A stretch of 32,897 nucleotides of DNA, taken from the IMG/VR virus record IMGVR_UViG_3300044626_000445, positions 1 to 32,897 of that record; one strand, 5' to 3'. Shown here in pieces: positions 21,703 through 30,740 of this stretch. The number at the start of each line of letters is the position of its first letter. Position 1 is the first letter of the stretch. Source of the stretch: a virus. Position numbers and translations under genes: made by a program. A model generated the notes under the pieces. It was not told the DNA's origin and made no database searches. It saw only the letters and a program-made list of their open reading frames with translations.

Positions 21703-21911
21703 CACCGGGCCTTGGGTGGTCGCCCGCGCCGTTTGGCGTCGGGCAGCGCATCAAGCACTTGCACGCCGTCGAATGACTCAGCGAAGAAGCGATTGCCGCG
21801 CAGTTTGTTGATGGCGTGCTGATCGATGACTTCGACCGCAACGCCGGCCGGGAACTTCAGCCCAAAGGCATCCGTCCCCGGCTCGTCACCTATGTAGGTG
21901 AAGTGGGCCAA
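21702..21911 (-). CDS. Small hypothetical phage protein
   Basis: This gene encodes 69 residues from a TTG at 21911, two bases after the previous stop; no internal ATG exists. It reads F-T-Y-I-G-D-E-P-G-T-D-A-F-G-L-K-F-P-A-G and ends with a basic A-K-R-R-G-R-P-P-K tail. The stop overlaps the gp4-like start. Small proteins of this form sit between capsid and connector genes in several phages. Function unknown. Confidence 0.62.
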   Translation of the reverse strand: MAHFTYIGDEPGTDAFGLKFPAGVAVEVIDQHAINKLRGNRFFAESFDGVQVLDALPDAKRRGRPPKAR

Positions 21912-21913
21912 TC

Positions 21914-22405
21914 TCAGGGCACCACGTAGAACACGACAACGCTGACCGAACCGGCCGCAAACGTCGCCGCAGCAGCGACGAAGGTCACGGTGATGATCGT
22001 TTCAGCGGTGAAGCTCGGCAGGACGCCGGTCGCCAGAAGGCCGTTCAGCGGGTAGTTGACACCCGTCACGTTCGACACGTTGCCCGAGGCGAACGCATCG
22101 CCCGACACCACGCCGAAATTGCCCAGGCCGTCCGCGTCGGTCGAGTCGTAGGTGCCGGAGCCACCGTTGGCAAGCCAGCCCACATCGATGTCGAGCGTTT
22201 CGGTGCCGGTGTCGAGGTCGGCCGCGTACAGGTGGCCGCCCAGGACAACCGCACCCGCGGGCAGCTTGCACATCTGGCCGATGTCAGCGATGGTCGGGTT
22301 TACGGCCACCGGAAAGGTGCCGTAAGCCGCGCACACGATGCCGGCGCCAGTGGGCTGGAAGACGGGGAAAGAATCGGCCGCGCGGGCCGCAGTGAAGTTA
22401 GCCAT
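21914..22405 (-). CDS. Putative capsid decoration protein
   Basis: This gene encodes 163 residues; AAGGAAC precedes the ATG at 22405. It is small, neutral and beta-rich with many Ala, Gly, Val and Thr (V-V-L-G-G-H-L-Y-A-A-D-L-D-T-G-T-E-T-L-D-I-D-V-G-W). It has no membrane segment or cysteine cluster. Its place right after the major capsid gene, with a strong ribosome site, suggests an abundant capsid-associated protein. The role is inferred from position. Confidence 0.68.
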   Translation of the reverse strand: MANFTAARAADSFPVFQPTGAGIVCAAYGTFPVAVNPTIADIGQMCKLPAGAVVLGGHLYAADLDTGTETLDIDVGWLANGGSGTYDSTDADGLGNFGVVSGDAFASGNVSNVTGVNYPLNGLLATGVLPSFTAETIITVTFVAAAATFAAGSVSVVVFYVVP

Positions 22406-22455
22406 GTCAGTTCCTTGTGTGTGTTGCGAAGCAGGGGCCGAAGCCCCCGCACGCT

Positions 22456-23535
22456 TTAGGCATCAGCCACGGCAGCGAACCAGCCGGTGACGATGCCGTG
22501 GTCCTTCAGGTCGTCGGTGTCGCCCGAGCCCGAACCGAAAATCATCTTCTTGATGCCGCGAACTTCGCTCACAGCCACGCCGTTCACGAAACCGTAGTCC
22601 CGCGTGTCGGTCGTGGTGCGCGTGCGTTGCGCAAAGCCCACCGCCAGCGCTTGAGCGCCGCAGAGGAAAGATGCACCGATGCGGATGCTCGAAGCGCCTT
22701 CCAGCACAGTCGGCAGTTCTGGGATCTCGCGCACGATGACGCCATCCCACACCAGCGCGCCGCCCTTGAAGATCGGGTTCGTGGTCACACCACGTTCACG
22801 AGCATCACGGTTGGCCTGCGTCACGGTGGAGTTCAGCGCGAAGTCGCGGAACGAGTTCGACGGCACGAACAGCACGTACCACTCCTCATCGTCGTTCAGA
22901 CGAATCGGGCGGATCTTCGGGCTGGCCGCTTGGGCGATGCGCTTCATCAGCGACACGGCTTCGGGAGTCAGCTTGTCGGCCGTGTTGTCCACGTTCGCCA
23001 GCGCCGTGGCGTGCGTTGCCGAGTAGTTCGACTTCGCAGCGCCGATCAGCACGCGGTCCACGTTGTCCACCATCCACGCATTGCGCTGCGCGGAAGTCGC
23101 CGAGGCGTAGGCCACACCGTTGATCGAGCCCAGCGCGGTGATGATGTCGTCGCGCATCTTGGTCATCGACCACATCTTGAGCATCATCTTGCCCGCATCG
23201 CGCAGGTCGATGGCGCTCTTCTGCTGGTCCCAATCGGTCACGGCCACGGCGTGCCGCAGGGGCTCGACGTAGCAGCGGAACGAACGGGTGTCCAGGGCCT
23301 CTTCGTTGCCTTCCAGCGTGCCGTTGCCGGTGACGCCAGAGCCCGTCAGTTCGTTGACGAGCGCGAAGGTCACGCTGTCGCCGGACTTCTTGGTAAGGTC
23401 TTCCTTGAGCTGGATGATGCTGTTCTCATCCGTGCCCATGTACTTCTGAAAGCGGTTGTCGCGGATGTACGCAGTGAAGAACTTGTCGTCCCACTGCTGC
23501 GGGGTAAGCCCGGTGCGGGCGGTCGTCAGAGACAT
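22456..23535 (-). CDS. Major capsid protein, N4-gp56/DUF4043-like
   Basis: This gene encodes 359 residues; GAAGGAAA before the ATG at 23535 is a strong ribosome site. It starts T-T-A-R-T-G-L-T-P-Q-Q-W-D-D-K-F-F and contains T-D-E-N-S-I-I-Q-L-K-E-D-L-T-K-K and R-H-A-V-A-V-T-D-W-D-Q-Q-K-S-A-I-D-L-R, which I recognise from the N4-gp56 family (DUF4043) of phage coat proteins with the HK97 fold. It forms the procapsid shell on the scaffold encoded just upstream. Confidence 0.9.
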   Translation of the reverse strand: MSLTTARTGLTPQQWDDKFFTAYIRDNRFQKYMGTDENSIIQLKEDLTKKSGDSVTFALVNELTGSGVTGNGTLEGNEEALDTRSFRCYVEPLRHAVAVTDWDQQKSAIDLRDAGKMMLKMWSMTKMRDDIITALGSINGVAYASATSAQRNAWMVDNVDRVLIGAAKSNYSATHATALANVDNTADKLTPEAVSLMKRIAQAASPKIRPIRLNDDEEWYVLFVPSNSFRDFALNSTVTQANRDARERGVTTNPIFKGGALVWDGVIVREIPELPTVLEGASSIRIGASFLCGAQALAVGFAQRTRTTTDTRDYGFVNGVAVSEVRGIKKMIFGSGSGDTDDLKDHGIVTGWFAAVADA

Positions 23536-23545
23536 GATGTTTCCT

Positions 23546-24337
23546 TCAGGTGCGGTTCAGTACCGCGTCGAGTGGTGTCATTTCCGACACGGCGGCCTGG
23601 AATTGGCCGCGCGTGTCTCGGGCTTGCGTCAGGGTCTGAGGAATGGGGGCACGCACTGGCGGCGGCGCCACGGGCTTGGCCCGCAACATCCCGCGCAACT
23701 CAGCAATCTCAAGCAGCATCTCGCCTTGCGGCAGCGAGGCAACGCGGTACGCTTCCGCCAAGTCTTTCGACAGGTGGTAAGCCACGTCAGGCCCGCCGCG
23801 CAGCACCAGCGCTTTGCGGAAGTCGTCGTGAAGCACAGGACGCAGCGCCTCAATAGCGGCGTCGAAGTCCTGATACTTGGTCTGGCCTTCCTTCACTACG
23901 GACTCGGTGCGGGCGTTGATCTCCCGCTCCATTTGTTCCCGCTGCATCTGCTGCTGCCAGGTCTGCCGCTCCTTCTCCACGCGGGCATTGGCGCGGTACT
24001 CAACAAGGTCGTTGAAATACTGCGCTTGGTCCGTGTATTGGTTCGGGTCCGGCTCGCCTTGGCCGCCTGCTGGCCGCTGCCGCTGGGACTGTTCGTAAAG
24101 CTCGCGGTAGTGAGCCGCTTGCTTTTCCGCTTCCTGCCTGCGATTGCGTTCAGCGATTGCTGCCGCGACAAGTCCTTGTGACTGCTTGTCTTCCGTCTTG
24201 GGCGGTTCTGCCGGTGGCGCAGTTGTTTCACCCGTGGGCTGTTCGACCTGTTCGACCGCTTCAGCCTCTACGGCTTCCACGGCTTCAACTTCGGCCGGAC
24301 CCTCATCGCTCAAGATCGAATTCAGCGTGCTATCCAT
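23546..24337 (-). CDS. Scaffolding protein
   Basis: This gene encodes 263 residues from the ATG at 24337. The frame is open further upstream, but that part covers a terminator, and this start has a GAAGAG site. The N-terminal third is acidic and low-complexity (E-V-E-A-V-E-A-V-E-A-E-A-V-E-Q-V-E-Q). A long charged helical middle (R-N-R-R-Q-E-A-E-K-Q-A-A-H-Y-R-E-L) and a basic C-terminal part near the capsid-binding end follow. Composition, length and its place directly before the capsid gene match phage scaffolds, which guide shell assembly and then leave. Confidence 0.8.
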   Translation of the reverse strand: MDSTLNSILSDEGPAEVEAVEAVEAEAVEQVEQPTGETTAPPAEPPKTEDKQSQGLVAAAIAERNRRQEAEKQAAHYRELYEQSQRQRPAGGQGEPDPNQYTDQAQYFNDLVEYRANARVEKERQTWQQQMQREQMEREINARTESVVKEGQTKYQDFDAAIEALRPVLHDDFRKALVLRGGPDVAYHLSKDLAEAYRVASLPQGEMLLEIAELRGMLRAKPVAPPPVRAPIPQTLTQARDTRGQFQAAVSEMTPLDAVLNRT

Positions 24338-24407
24338 TCCCACTCTTCGCGCCCGGTTAGGCCCGGCGACAGCCAACACGCCCGACAGTCCGGCGACGAC
24401 CGACAAG

Positions 24408-24438
24408 AAAAAGGCCCCCAAGGTTTCCCGAGGGGGCC
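24408..24438 (-). terminator. Rho-independent terminator within the late operon
   Basis: On the minus strand GGCCCCC and GGGGGCC form a 7-bp GC stem around a 12-base loop, followed by TTTTT. It lies between the 136-residue protein gene and the scaffold gene, whose start is 70 bases further on. I see no clear promoter in those 70 bases. Confidence 0.82.
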
Positions 24439-24457
24439 GAACTTGCCGAGGAGAAAA

Positions 24458-24868
24458 CTAGTCCATGAGCGCGACGATGTACGCCACGTCCATCTCTTCA
24501 ATCTCTTGCGCGATGCGCTGCATCTCAAGTTGCAAGGCCACTTGCCTTTCGGCTGAACGCCTCACCTTTGCAACGTCTCGCGCCGCCTCCGCGATGGCCT
24601 CTTGTGCCCTTGCGTTGGCCTCTTCAATCTTCAGCGCCTGCACCCGCGCTGCTATCGCCGCCTGCCGCTCCCTGTACGCAGACAGAAGCAGCTCGTTCGG
24701 CTCTAGGTACTCGCTCCGCTCTTCTTGCGCCTCGTCCTGTTCTAGCTGCTCATCGGGCAACAGTTGGACGTATGGCCGCCATGACCGAGTTTTGCGCGTC
24801 CGCGGCTTGCGGAAGCTGCTAACCGACGGCGCTACATCGCCGCCGACAAGCGCCAGCAGCAGAGACAT
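24458..24868 (-). CDS. Hypothetical coiled-coil phage protein
   Basis: This gene encodes 136 residues from the ATG at 24868, three bases after the previous stop. The N-terminal 40 residues are basic (R-K-P-R-T-R-K-T-R-S-W-R-P-Y). Residues 45-130 form long charged helices with a coiled-coil character (R-E-R-Q-A-A-I-A-A-R-V-Q-A-L-K-I-E-E-A). It has no catalytic motif. It is probably a minor structural or assembly protein, given the place between a virion gene and the scaffold. It is the last gene before the internal terminator. Confidence 0.65.
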   Translation of the reverse strand: MSLLLALVGGDVAPSVSSFRKPRTRKTRSWRPYVQLLPDEQLEQDEAQEERSEYLEPNELLLSAYRERQAAIAARVQALKIEEANARAQEAIAEAARDVAKVRRSAERQVALQLEMQRIAQEIEEMDVAYIVALMD

Positions 24869-24871
24869 GGC

Positions 24872-26347
24872 TTACTCGTAGTAACCGCGGAAAGTGACCA
24901 CCGTCCAGATCACTTGAGAAGCGGTCGCCGTGCCTTGAATAAACTTCGCCACCGCGCCGATCAGTTCACCAGGCGCGACGACAATGGGCGCGCTGCTGAA
25001 ATCCTGGTCAAGTTCCTGCGCCTGCGATCCGATGGCAGCGCCGACTAGCCACGTCTGCAGGCCGACACCGACACGCCGCGCCGCTTTGACCGTGGCCGTC
25101 GAGAACGACGCGCCTTCACCCGTGGCAAGGCTGTTCAACTGCGTGCCGCCGAAGGCAATCGACCACTGCACGGTCGTGGGCGTCGTTGCCACCGCCGCGC
25201 CGATGTTGACGCTGGAGATGTGGATACCCGTGATGACGAGGTTCCGGCCGGTAATGTTGATCGTGGCCGCAGGGTTCGTGAACGCCGTCACCCAGCCGTC
25301 GAGGCCCGGGGCTGCTGCGGTGATGCCCGCTTGACCACCTAGGCCCGTGGCGAGGGCCGTGGTCTGCGACAGCGCCGCGCCCGTTACCGTCGTGGCGCCC
25401 GTGGCGTTCGGCAGCAGGGCAGACGTGCCCATCGTGCCGCCGTTCTGGCCTTGGTAGGCAGACGCGCCCATCGTGCATTGCTGCACGCCCCAATCGCGGT
25501 TGCTCGCCACGTCCATGAGGCCCACGCCGACGCGGGACACGCGCATCGTGTTCGTGTTCGACACGGCGCCCGTGTTGAACTTCATGATGAACATCGGGAG
25601 CGAGCCCTGCAGGAACGGCAAGCCGTTCGCCGTGGGGATGTCCATGTGCCCGAGCAGCTTGTCGTCAAGCCAGAACTCAACCTCGCGCTCGCCCACAACC
25701 ATCAAGAACTTGAACATGCTGCCGACTGTCAGCGCCGACAGCGGGAGCGCGGCATCAAGTGCGGATTCGACCGCAGTGCCGTTGAACGAGATGACGCCAA
25801 ACACGCCGGCCGACGTGATCTTGAGCCAGCAGCCATCAGTCGGCACCGTGGTAGCCGCGCTCGGCAGGCCCAGGCCCAACAGGAATACCTCGCCCGAAAC
25901 CATCGCGGCGTTGAACTGGCCGAAATAGGCTTCAACCGCCAGCGGGGCCGTGTTGACCAGCGGGAAATACTGTTTCGTGTGCATGAACGCGCCATGCGCG
26001 CTCGTTGTGCCTTGCACCGCCGAAAAGTTCACCGTACCGGCGCCGGGCTGCGCCGCCGTCAATGTGCTGAAGACGTAACGCCAGACGCCCGTGTTCTGCG
26101 TCGTGGCGTTGAACACGTCGTGGAACAGCACCGAATCGACGCCAACGCGCAGCCGGTAGTCGGGCGAAATCTCGCCTGACTTGCGGAATTTGGCGTTTGT
26201 CAGTTCGCCGTCGTCGTTCTCGACGTACAGGACAGCGATGCCAGCCTTTGCTGGGTCGTCGTTCGTGCGAACCAGCAGTTGCCGGTCGGCATCGACGTTG
26301 GCACCCGTGCCAGACAGTGCGCCGACGATGTTGGTATCGAGTGCCAT
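24872..26347 (-). CDS. Putative virion structural protein
   Basis: This gene encodes 491 residues; its ATG at 26347 shares a base with the homing endonuclease stop (TGATG). It is a large, evenly beta-rich, Ala/Gly/Thr/Val-rich protein. Its middle section resembles a concanavalin-type sandwich (L-P-L-S-A-L-T-V-G-S-M-F-K-F-L-M-V-V-G-E, then R-E-V-E-F-W-L-D-D-K-L-L-G-H-M-D). It has no membrane segment. Located between portal and scaffold, it may be a head fibre or decoration protein; I know no named homologue with certainty. Confidence 0.68.
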   Translation of the reverse strand: MALDTNIVGALSGTGANVDADRQLLVRTNDDPAKAGIAVLYVENDDGELTNAKFRKSGEISPDYRLRVGVDSVLFHDVFNATTQNTGVWRYVFSTLTAAQPGAGTVNFSAVQGTTSAHGAFMHTKQYFPLVNTAPLAVEAYFGQFNAAMVSGEVFLLGLGLPSAATTVPTDGCWLKITSAGVFGVISFNGTAVESALDAALPLSALTVGSMFKFLMVVGEREVEFWLDDKLLGHMDIPTANGLPFLQGSLPMFIMKFNTGAVSNTNTMRVSRVGVGLMDVASNRDWGVQQCTMGASAYQGQNGGTMGTSALLPNATGATTVTGAALSQTTALATGLGGQAGITAAAPGLDGWVTAFTNPAATINITGRNLVITGIHISSVNIGAAVATTPTTVQWSIAFGGTQLNSLATGEGASFSTATVKAARRVGVGLQTWLVGAAIGSQAQELDQDFSSAPIVVAPGELIGAVAKFIQGTATASQVIWTVVTFRGYYE

Positions 26348-26832
26348 CAGTTACCTGCGATTTCGTTAAGGTGCGCAAACTCGCCCCAGATTTCAAAGGC
26401 CGCCTTGTTGTACGCGGCAGCGGCCTCCGCTTCAGTCTTGAAACTGCCGAGGTAGATGCTTTTCTTGTCTTTCATGACCCACGCGCGATAGCGCGGGCTT
26501 TTGGTGTTCGCAGCGCAAACACCTTTGTACTTTGACGATCCGCCCATCGCGGGCTTGTTTGCGCAGTTCTGGCTTCTCGTTGCAAGCCGCAGATTGCAGC
26601 GCCGGTTGTCTAGGCCATCTCCGTTGATGTGGTCAACATCCTTGCGCCTATCGGCATCAAGAATCATCCGGTGCATGTAAACGGCGCGGCCAGCGACGGA
26701 AGTGGCCGCGTAATATTTTTTTGCCTTTGCGGAGGTCGAATAGTCGTTGACGCTCCACTTGAACTGGCTCATCAACCCGGCCAACTCATCATCAAACTTG
26801 ACCACGAACTCACCGACAGAAATTTGAGCCAT
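26347..26832 (-). CDS. HNH homing endonuclease with AP2 DNA-binding domain
   Basis: This gene encodes 161 residues from the ATG at 26832. The HNH part has M-H-R-M-I-L near residue 53 and D-V-D-H-I-N-G-D-G-L-D-N-R-R-C-N-L-R at 65-82, with all key residues present. An AP2-like domain at about 101-156 follows (K-Y-K-G-V through Y-L-G-S-F-K-T-E-A-E-A-A-A-A-Y). This is the standard free-standing phage homing endonuclease, a mobile gene that cuts DNA lacking it. It lies between two structural genes, 31 bases after the 94-residue gene, and shares a base with the next start. Confidence 0.9.
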   Translation of the reverse strand: MAQISVGEFVVKFDDELAGLMSQFKWSVNDYSTSAKAKKYYAATSVAGRAVYMHRMILDADRRKDVDHINGDGLDNRRCNLRLATRSQNCANKPAMGGSSKYKGVCAANTKSPRYRAWVMKDKKSIYLGSFKTEAEAAAAYNKAAFEIWGEFAHLNEIAGN

Positions 26833-26863
26833 GAATTAACACCACATTGTTTGGGCAATTCTA

Positions 26864-27148
26864 TCAGCCATTCGCCCAAACGTAGTGAACCCGGAACGCG
26901 CCTGAGAGCTTGTGCTCGCTGCGCCCGTGGATCGTGAATTCATCGGTGCCCGGCGCGCATGTCAGCGCACAGAGCATTGCGAAATAGCGGTGGTCTGCCG
27001 CCGTGTGCTTCGTCGTGGAGTCGTTGCCCATCACCCACGCTTCGACGTGCGTCTCTGCCGTCACGCCAGGCGCCGCGACGGTGGTCGACGCCTCATTGCT
27101 GCCCGGGTGCGCGGGAAACGTGATGTCGGCCTCTCCGGTGCCGGTCAC
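26864..27148 (-). CDS. Small hypothetical phage protein
   Basis: This gene encodes 94 residues; its ATG overlaps the portal stop (ATGA at 27145-27148). It is beta-rich: A-D-I-T-F-P-A-H-P-G-S-N-E-A-S-T-T-V, then A-A-D-H-R-Y-F-A-M-L-C-A-L and F-R-V-H-Y-V-W-A-N at the end. I recall similar short proteins of unknown role encoded among structural genes of other phages. It is presumably a minor virion component. Confidence 0.65.
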   Translation of the reverse strand: MTGTGEADITFPAHPGSNEASTTVAAPGVTAETHVEAWVMGNDSTTKHTAADHRYFAMLCALTCAPGTDEFTIHGRSEHKLSGAFRVHYVWANG

Positions 27149-29271
27149 TGCTCGTCCTGCATGTCTTCAATCGCGTAGACCTGCCCGCTCGGGGCGACCA
27201 CGCGCTTGCGCTTTGGCTTGTTCATCTGCGCGATGGCTTCAGCCAGAAGCATCATGGGGTCGGGCTTCTCTTCGACCGGCTCCGGCTCGGCGATGTCTTC
27301 CTCGACTTCGGTGCTCAGAGACAGCGGCACTTCGAGTTTCTTCGCCATCAGTTGAATCGCGCCGGCCAACTCGCCCATGTCGCGCTTCACGTCGGCGTTC
27401 AGGGCGGCGATGCGCTCGGCGGACTCCATCTGCATCCGCGCAAGTCTGGCCTTGGACTCTTCAGACATCGCCGTTTGTTGCAGCCTGCCCTCAATCTCGA
27501 CCTGCTTCACGGCCATGCCGCTCTGCGCCTCTTGCAGTTGCTGCTTCAGTTGCTGTATGACCTGTTGCGCCTCTTGCAGCTTCTGGATCGCCATCGCGCC
27601 TTCTTCGCCCTTGCCGTCCATCTCGTCAAGGATCTCGTCCTTGTTGCGGATGCTCGACGCCTTGATGAGCGCACGCGGCGGAATCGGGATGCCTCCCTTA
27701 GCAAGCTCGATCAGCCCTTGAAACTGCTCGATCTGCAGGCTGGCCGTTGCTGGCGCGGTGTCGAGAGTGATGTCAACGTCCATTTCCGCGACGTTGTTCT
27801 TCACTTCGGCAGGCTGCTGCAATGCGGGCGAAGCCTTGGCTTCCTGCTCCATCTCCGGCGTTACCTTGACGCCTTGAGCGCGCATGTCGTTGATGATCTT
27901 CTCGCCCATCGTTTGCGGCTGGTTCAGCCCTACGAACCTGACATTGCGCTCGTCGTCGGTGACGCGAACCCACTTCTCGGCGGTCCAATACTGCCGGACG
28001 CGGTTCCACACCTTGCGATACACAGCAAGCTGCCACGACTTGAACCAGTCGAACACCGGGCCAAGTTCGTTCTGGCCCATTTCTTGCCGAGCCATCAGAG
28101 CACGGCCGGACATCACCCGCTGCTCAGTGCCAGACATGGCAGCATTGACGCCAACCGCGTCGATCTCTTGCTTGGCCTCTTGCAGCAGTTGAAACTGCGC
28201 ATCGGCCATGTCGCCTGTCGGGATGACGCCGAAGTCCTCGCCCAGCTTTGCATCACCTTGCAACTCGACGTGGCCGTCAGGCTTGGCAAGCTCGGCCTTA
28301 AGGTGGTTCTTGTCACCCGTGAGCGCATTCCCGAAGGTCTGCCGGGTGTTCATCAAGTGCATCGCTTTGCTGCGGCGCTTGTTGATCTCGTCTTGCAGGC
28401 TGATCCAGCGCTTGACAACGCCGAAGCGGTTGCCGTCGCGGTCGATGTAGCAGGAACCGAAGACGAAGCCGTCTTCTTGCGCGCCGTGCTCATCAACGTA
28501 GGGCGAAGGCATGCGCTTCAGGACGCCGGCCTTGGTAAACGTGCTGTGAAACACGCCCGCCGCCTCGTTCGACCACATCTCCACGATGCGAACGCGGCGG
28601 CGCTTGGGATCGGCCCAACGCAGGCGCGGCACATCGTCGAAGGTCTGCCCTTGCGCGGCGGATTCAGCCGCCATCGTGCTGTTCAGCGCGTCTTCCTTGT
28701 CGGGCCACTTTGCAAGCGCGTCGTCTAGGTCCATCCAGACAAATTGACCCTTGAACTTTGCGTCGGAGAAGTTGCGCAGCCGGCTGTGTGGGTCGTAGAA
28801 CATCCGATCCCACATGATCGGCAGCACTTCGATGCACGGCTCGCCGTACTTCTCGACGATGCGGACATCCGCGCCGCAGCAACCCTCGACGATGAACCCG
28901 TCGAAAGCCTCGGAACGAACCTCGTCCCATCGGCTTTGATCCATGACGAACCGCAGCGCATCCGTCGCGGCTTCGGCGCCTTGTTCTTCCTTCGGCGTGC
29001 GCGGGTAGGCTTTCGGGTCGCTGCGCTGGCCGGCTTCCATGCCAAGCAGGAAGTCCACCTTAGGGCCAATGCGGTCAATGGTGACGATGGGCTGCTTGCG
29101 CTTTTTCAGCACGGCGGCCTCGGCTTCGGTCCACTGGTTGCCGTTGCGATAGTCGCGCCAGGTTTCGGCCTCGCGCCGGTTGTCCTCGGTCGCCTGCTCC
29201 GCGGACTCATAGAAGCGCACAAGCATGGTCAGGGCTTCTTCGCCCTCCACTTGCTTCATGCTGTCTTCCAT
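27145..29271 (-). CDS. Portal protein, P22 gp1-like
   Basis: This gene encodes 708 residues from the ATG at 29271, overlapping the terminase end by 16 bases; an ATG at 29259 with GGAAG upstream is an equally good start. It contains R-D-Y-R-N-G-N-Q-W-T-E-A-E near residue 40, then I-D-R-I-G-P-K-V-D-F-L-L-G-M-E-A and D-A-L-R-F-V-M-D-Q-S. Residues 560-650 form a long coiled-coil stretch (E-A-Q-Q-V-I-Q-Q-L-K-Q-Q-L-Q-E-A-Q). Length is close to P22 gp1 (725). It forms the twelve-fold ring through which DNA is packaged and to which gp4-like proteins bind. Confidence 0.9.
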   Translation of the reverse strand: MEDSMKQVEGEEALTMLVRFYESAEQATEDNRREAETWRDYRNGNQWTEAEAAVLKKRKQPIVTIDRIGPKVDFLLGMEAGQRSDPKAYPRTPKEEQGAEAATDALRFVMDQSRWDEVRSEAFDGFIVEGCCGADVRIVEKYGEPCIEVLPIMWDRMFYDPHSRLRNFSDAKFKGQFVWMDLDDALAKWPDKEDALNSTMAAESAAQGQTFDDVPRLRWADPKRRRVRIVEMWSNEAAGVFHSTFTKAGVLKRMPSPYVDEHGAQEDGFVFGSCYIDRDGNRFGVVKRWISLQDEINKRRSKAMHLMNTRQTFGNALTGDKNHLKAELAKPDGHVELQGDAKLGEDFGVIPTGDMADAQFQLLQEAKQEIDAVGVNAAMSGTEQRVMSGRALMARQEMGQNELGPVFDWFKSWQLAVYRKVWNRVRQYWTAEKWVRVTDDERNVRFVGLNQPQTMGEKIINDMRAQGVKVTPEMEQEAKASPALQQPAEVKNNVAEMDVDITLDTAPATASLQIEQFQGLIELAKGGIPIPPRALIKASSIRNKDEILDEMDGKGEEGAMAIQKLQEAQQVIQQLKQQLQEAQSGMAVKQVEIEGRLQQTAMSEESKARLARMQMESAERIAALNADVKRDMGELAGAIQLMAKKLEVPLSLSTEVEEDIAEPEPVEEKPDPMMLLAEAIAQMNKPKRKRVVAPSGQVYAIEDMQDEQ

Positions 29272-30740
29272 GTGTCTGCCCCTGTGTCTTTGTCGAACGC
29301 CCGCGCCCAGCGGTCAACCTTTGGCCGCTCCACCTTTACAGGTGCCGCGATGGCCGGGTGTGCTTCATCCAAGGCCCGCCCGATCAGGCTTGCCGTGTCT
29401 ACGTCGTCGTCGTGCTTGCCAGCCGGAAAGCGTATGAACTCTTCGACATCCGCGCCCGGCTCAAAGTAAACGCAGCCCATCGCCGCGCGGCTCTGGAAGC
29501 CCCGCGCCCGCGTCGGCTTGTCGCTGATGCTTGGCAACCACTCAAGCCGGCCGAAGGTTTCGCGCTCTCTCATGCGCCGCCTCAGCATGGGCTCGATGGC
29601 CTTCTGGATCACGCCGGCCTCACCGAACCACGCGAACGGCTTGTGCCGCTTCATCAGGTCTATCTGCCGCTCGATCCAGACATCCGAGCTTGTCTGCCCG
29701 CGCCAGCCATCCAAGCGGTACAAGTCGCCGTTCGGAGCCACGCCCCAAATGCGATGCACCGTGTAGTCGCCTCCGCCATCCGTCACCGCGTAGTCGCTGG
29801 TGCCGTAGATGTGCAGCTCGGGCTTCGTGCGCCATTCCTTGAGCCAAGACCGCTGGAAGTACGTGCCTTCTTCGCTGGCCGGCTCTTGCTGATACAGCGC
29901 GGACCACTCTCGCGGCCCTACTGCTGCCCGGATACGCTCCAGCGCTTCGACCGGGTATTGCTCGGGCCACAGCGCTTTGCCGTCGTCCAGCGCCTTCAGC
30001 GACAGAACGTCCCACTTTTCGTGCTGCGCCTCATCCAGCAGCCAACCGCTAAGGTCGTCCTCATGCCATCGAGTCTGGATAACAACGACGCGGGCGCCTG
30101 GCATCAGCCGCGTGTAAGCGGTGGACTTGTACCAATCCCGCAATCTGCGCCGCACCGTCTCGCTGTCGGCCTCTTCCCGGTTCTTGATCGGGTCGTCAAT
30201 CAGCAGCAAGTGCGCGCCGCGACCTGTCAGCGCGCCACCAGCACCAACCGCGTAGTAAGCGCCGCGCTGTGCGGTGCCGACTTCGATGCCGCCGTTGACG
30301 TGAAACCGCTTTACGCTTTGGCTGTCCTCGGCCAGCTTGACGCCGGGAAACACAGCCCCGAACGCGGGGTCTTGTATCTGCGCCTTGACCTTGCGCCCGA
30401 AATCGTCAGCCAAGTCTTGCGCGTATGTGCTGGCAATGACGTAGTGCTCAGGGTTGCGCCCGAGATACCACGCCGGGAAAAACTCCGACGCCAGCATGCT
30501 CTTGCCGTGGCGCGGCGGCATGAAGATCATGAGCCGTTTGCACTCGCCTCGCTCGACCTCTTCGAGCTTCCGCGCGATCAGCCGATGATGCGCCGCGTCC
30601 CTATAGCCGGGCCACTGATACGCCGCATAGGCGATGAGGCGGGAGAACGCGAAGTCTTCAGGTGTCGGCGCGGGTCGCTGCTGCAACGGCGGCATCGCGC
30701 TGTTCTTTGGTCGCGTGGCTGTGCTCAATCGGCCCACCAT
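29256..30740 (-). CDS. terL: Terminase large subunit
   Basis: This gene encodes 494 residues from the ATG at 30740, with an ATG at 30695 as alternative; neither has a strong ribosome site. Walker A M-P-P-R-H-G-K-S lies at residues 74-81, Walker B L-L-L-I-D-D at 178-183, and T-R-W-H-E-D-D-L at 223-230. The nuclease domain has S-D-Y-A-V-T-D at 315-321 and H-D-D-D-V-D-T-A-S-L at 443-452, so both ATPase and nuclease sites look complete. It drives and cuts DNA during packaging. It overlaps the small subunit gene upstream and the portal gene downstream, the standard order. Confidence 0.93.
   Translation of the reverse strand: MVGRLSTATRPKNSAMPPLQQRPAPTPEDFAFSRLIAYAAYQWPGYRDAAHHRLIARKLEEVERGECKRLMIFMPPRHGKSMLASEFFPAWYLGRNPEHYVIASTYAQDLADDFGRKVKAQIQDPAFGAVFPGVKLAEDSQSVKRFHVNGGIEVGTAQRGAYYAVGAGGALTGRGAHLLLIDDPIKNREEADSETVRRRLRDWYKSTAYTRLMPGARVVVIQTRWHEDDLSGWLLDEAQHEKWDVLSLKALDDGKALWPEQYPVEALERIRAAVGPREWSALYQQEPASEEGTYFQRSWLKEWRTKPELHIYGTSDYAVTDGGGDYTVHRIWGVAPNGDLYRLDGWRGQTSSDVWIERQIDLMKRHKPFAWFGEAGVIQKAIEPMLRRRMRERETFGRLEWLPSISDKPTRARGFQSRAAMGCVYFEPGADVEEFIRFPAGKHDDDVDTASLIGRALDEAHPAIAAPVKVERPKVDRWARAFDKDTGADTWKTA

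Noticed and set aside
24351-24372. GGTTAGGCCCGG resembling an attC core within the phage region
   Set aside because: Only one short core-like match, with no inverse core, arms or cassette around it. It falls in a short leader between a terminator and the scaffold gene and is best taken as chance.
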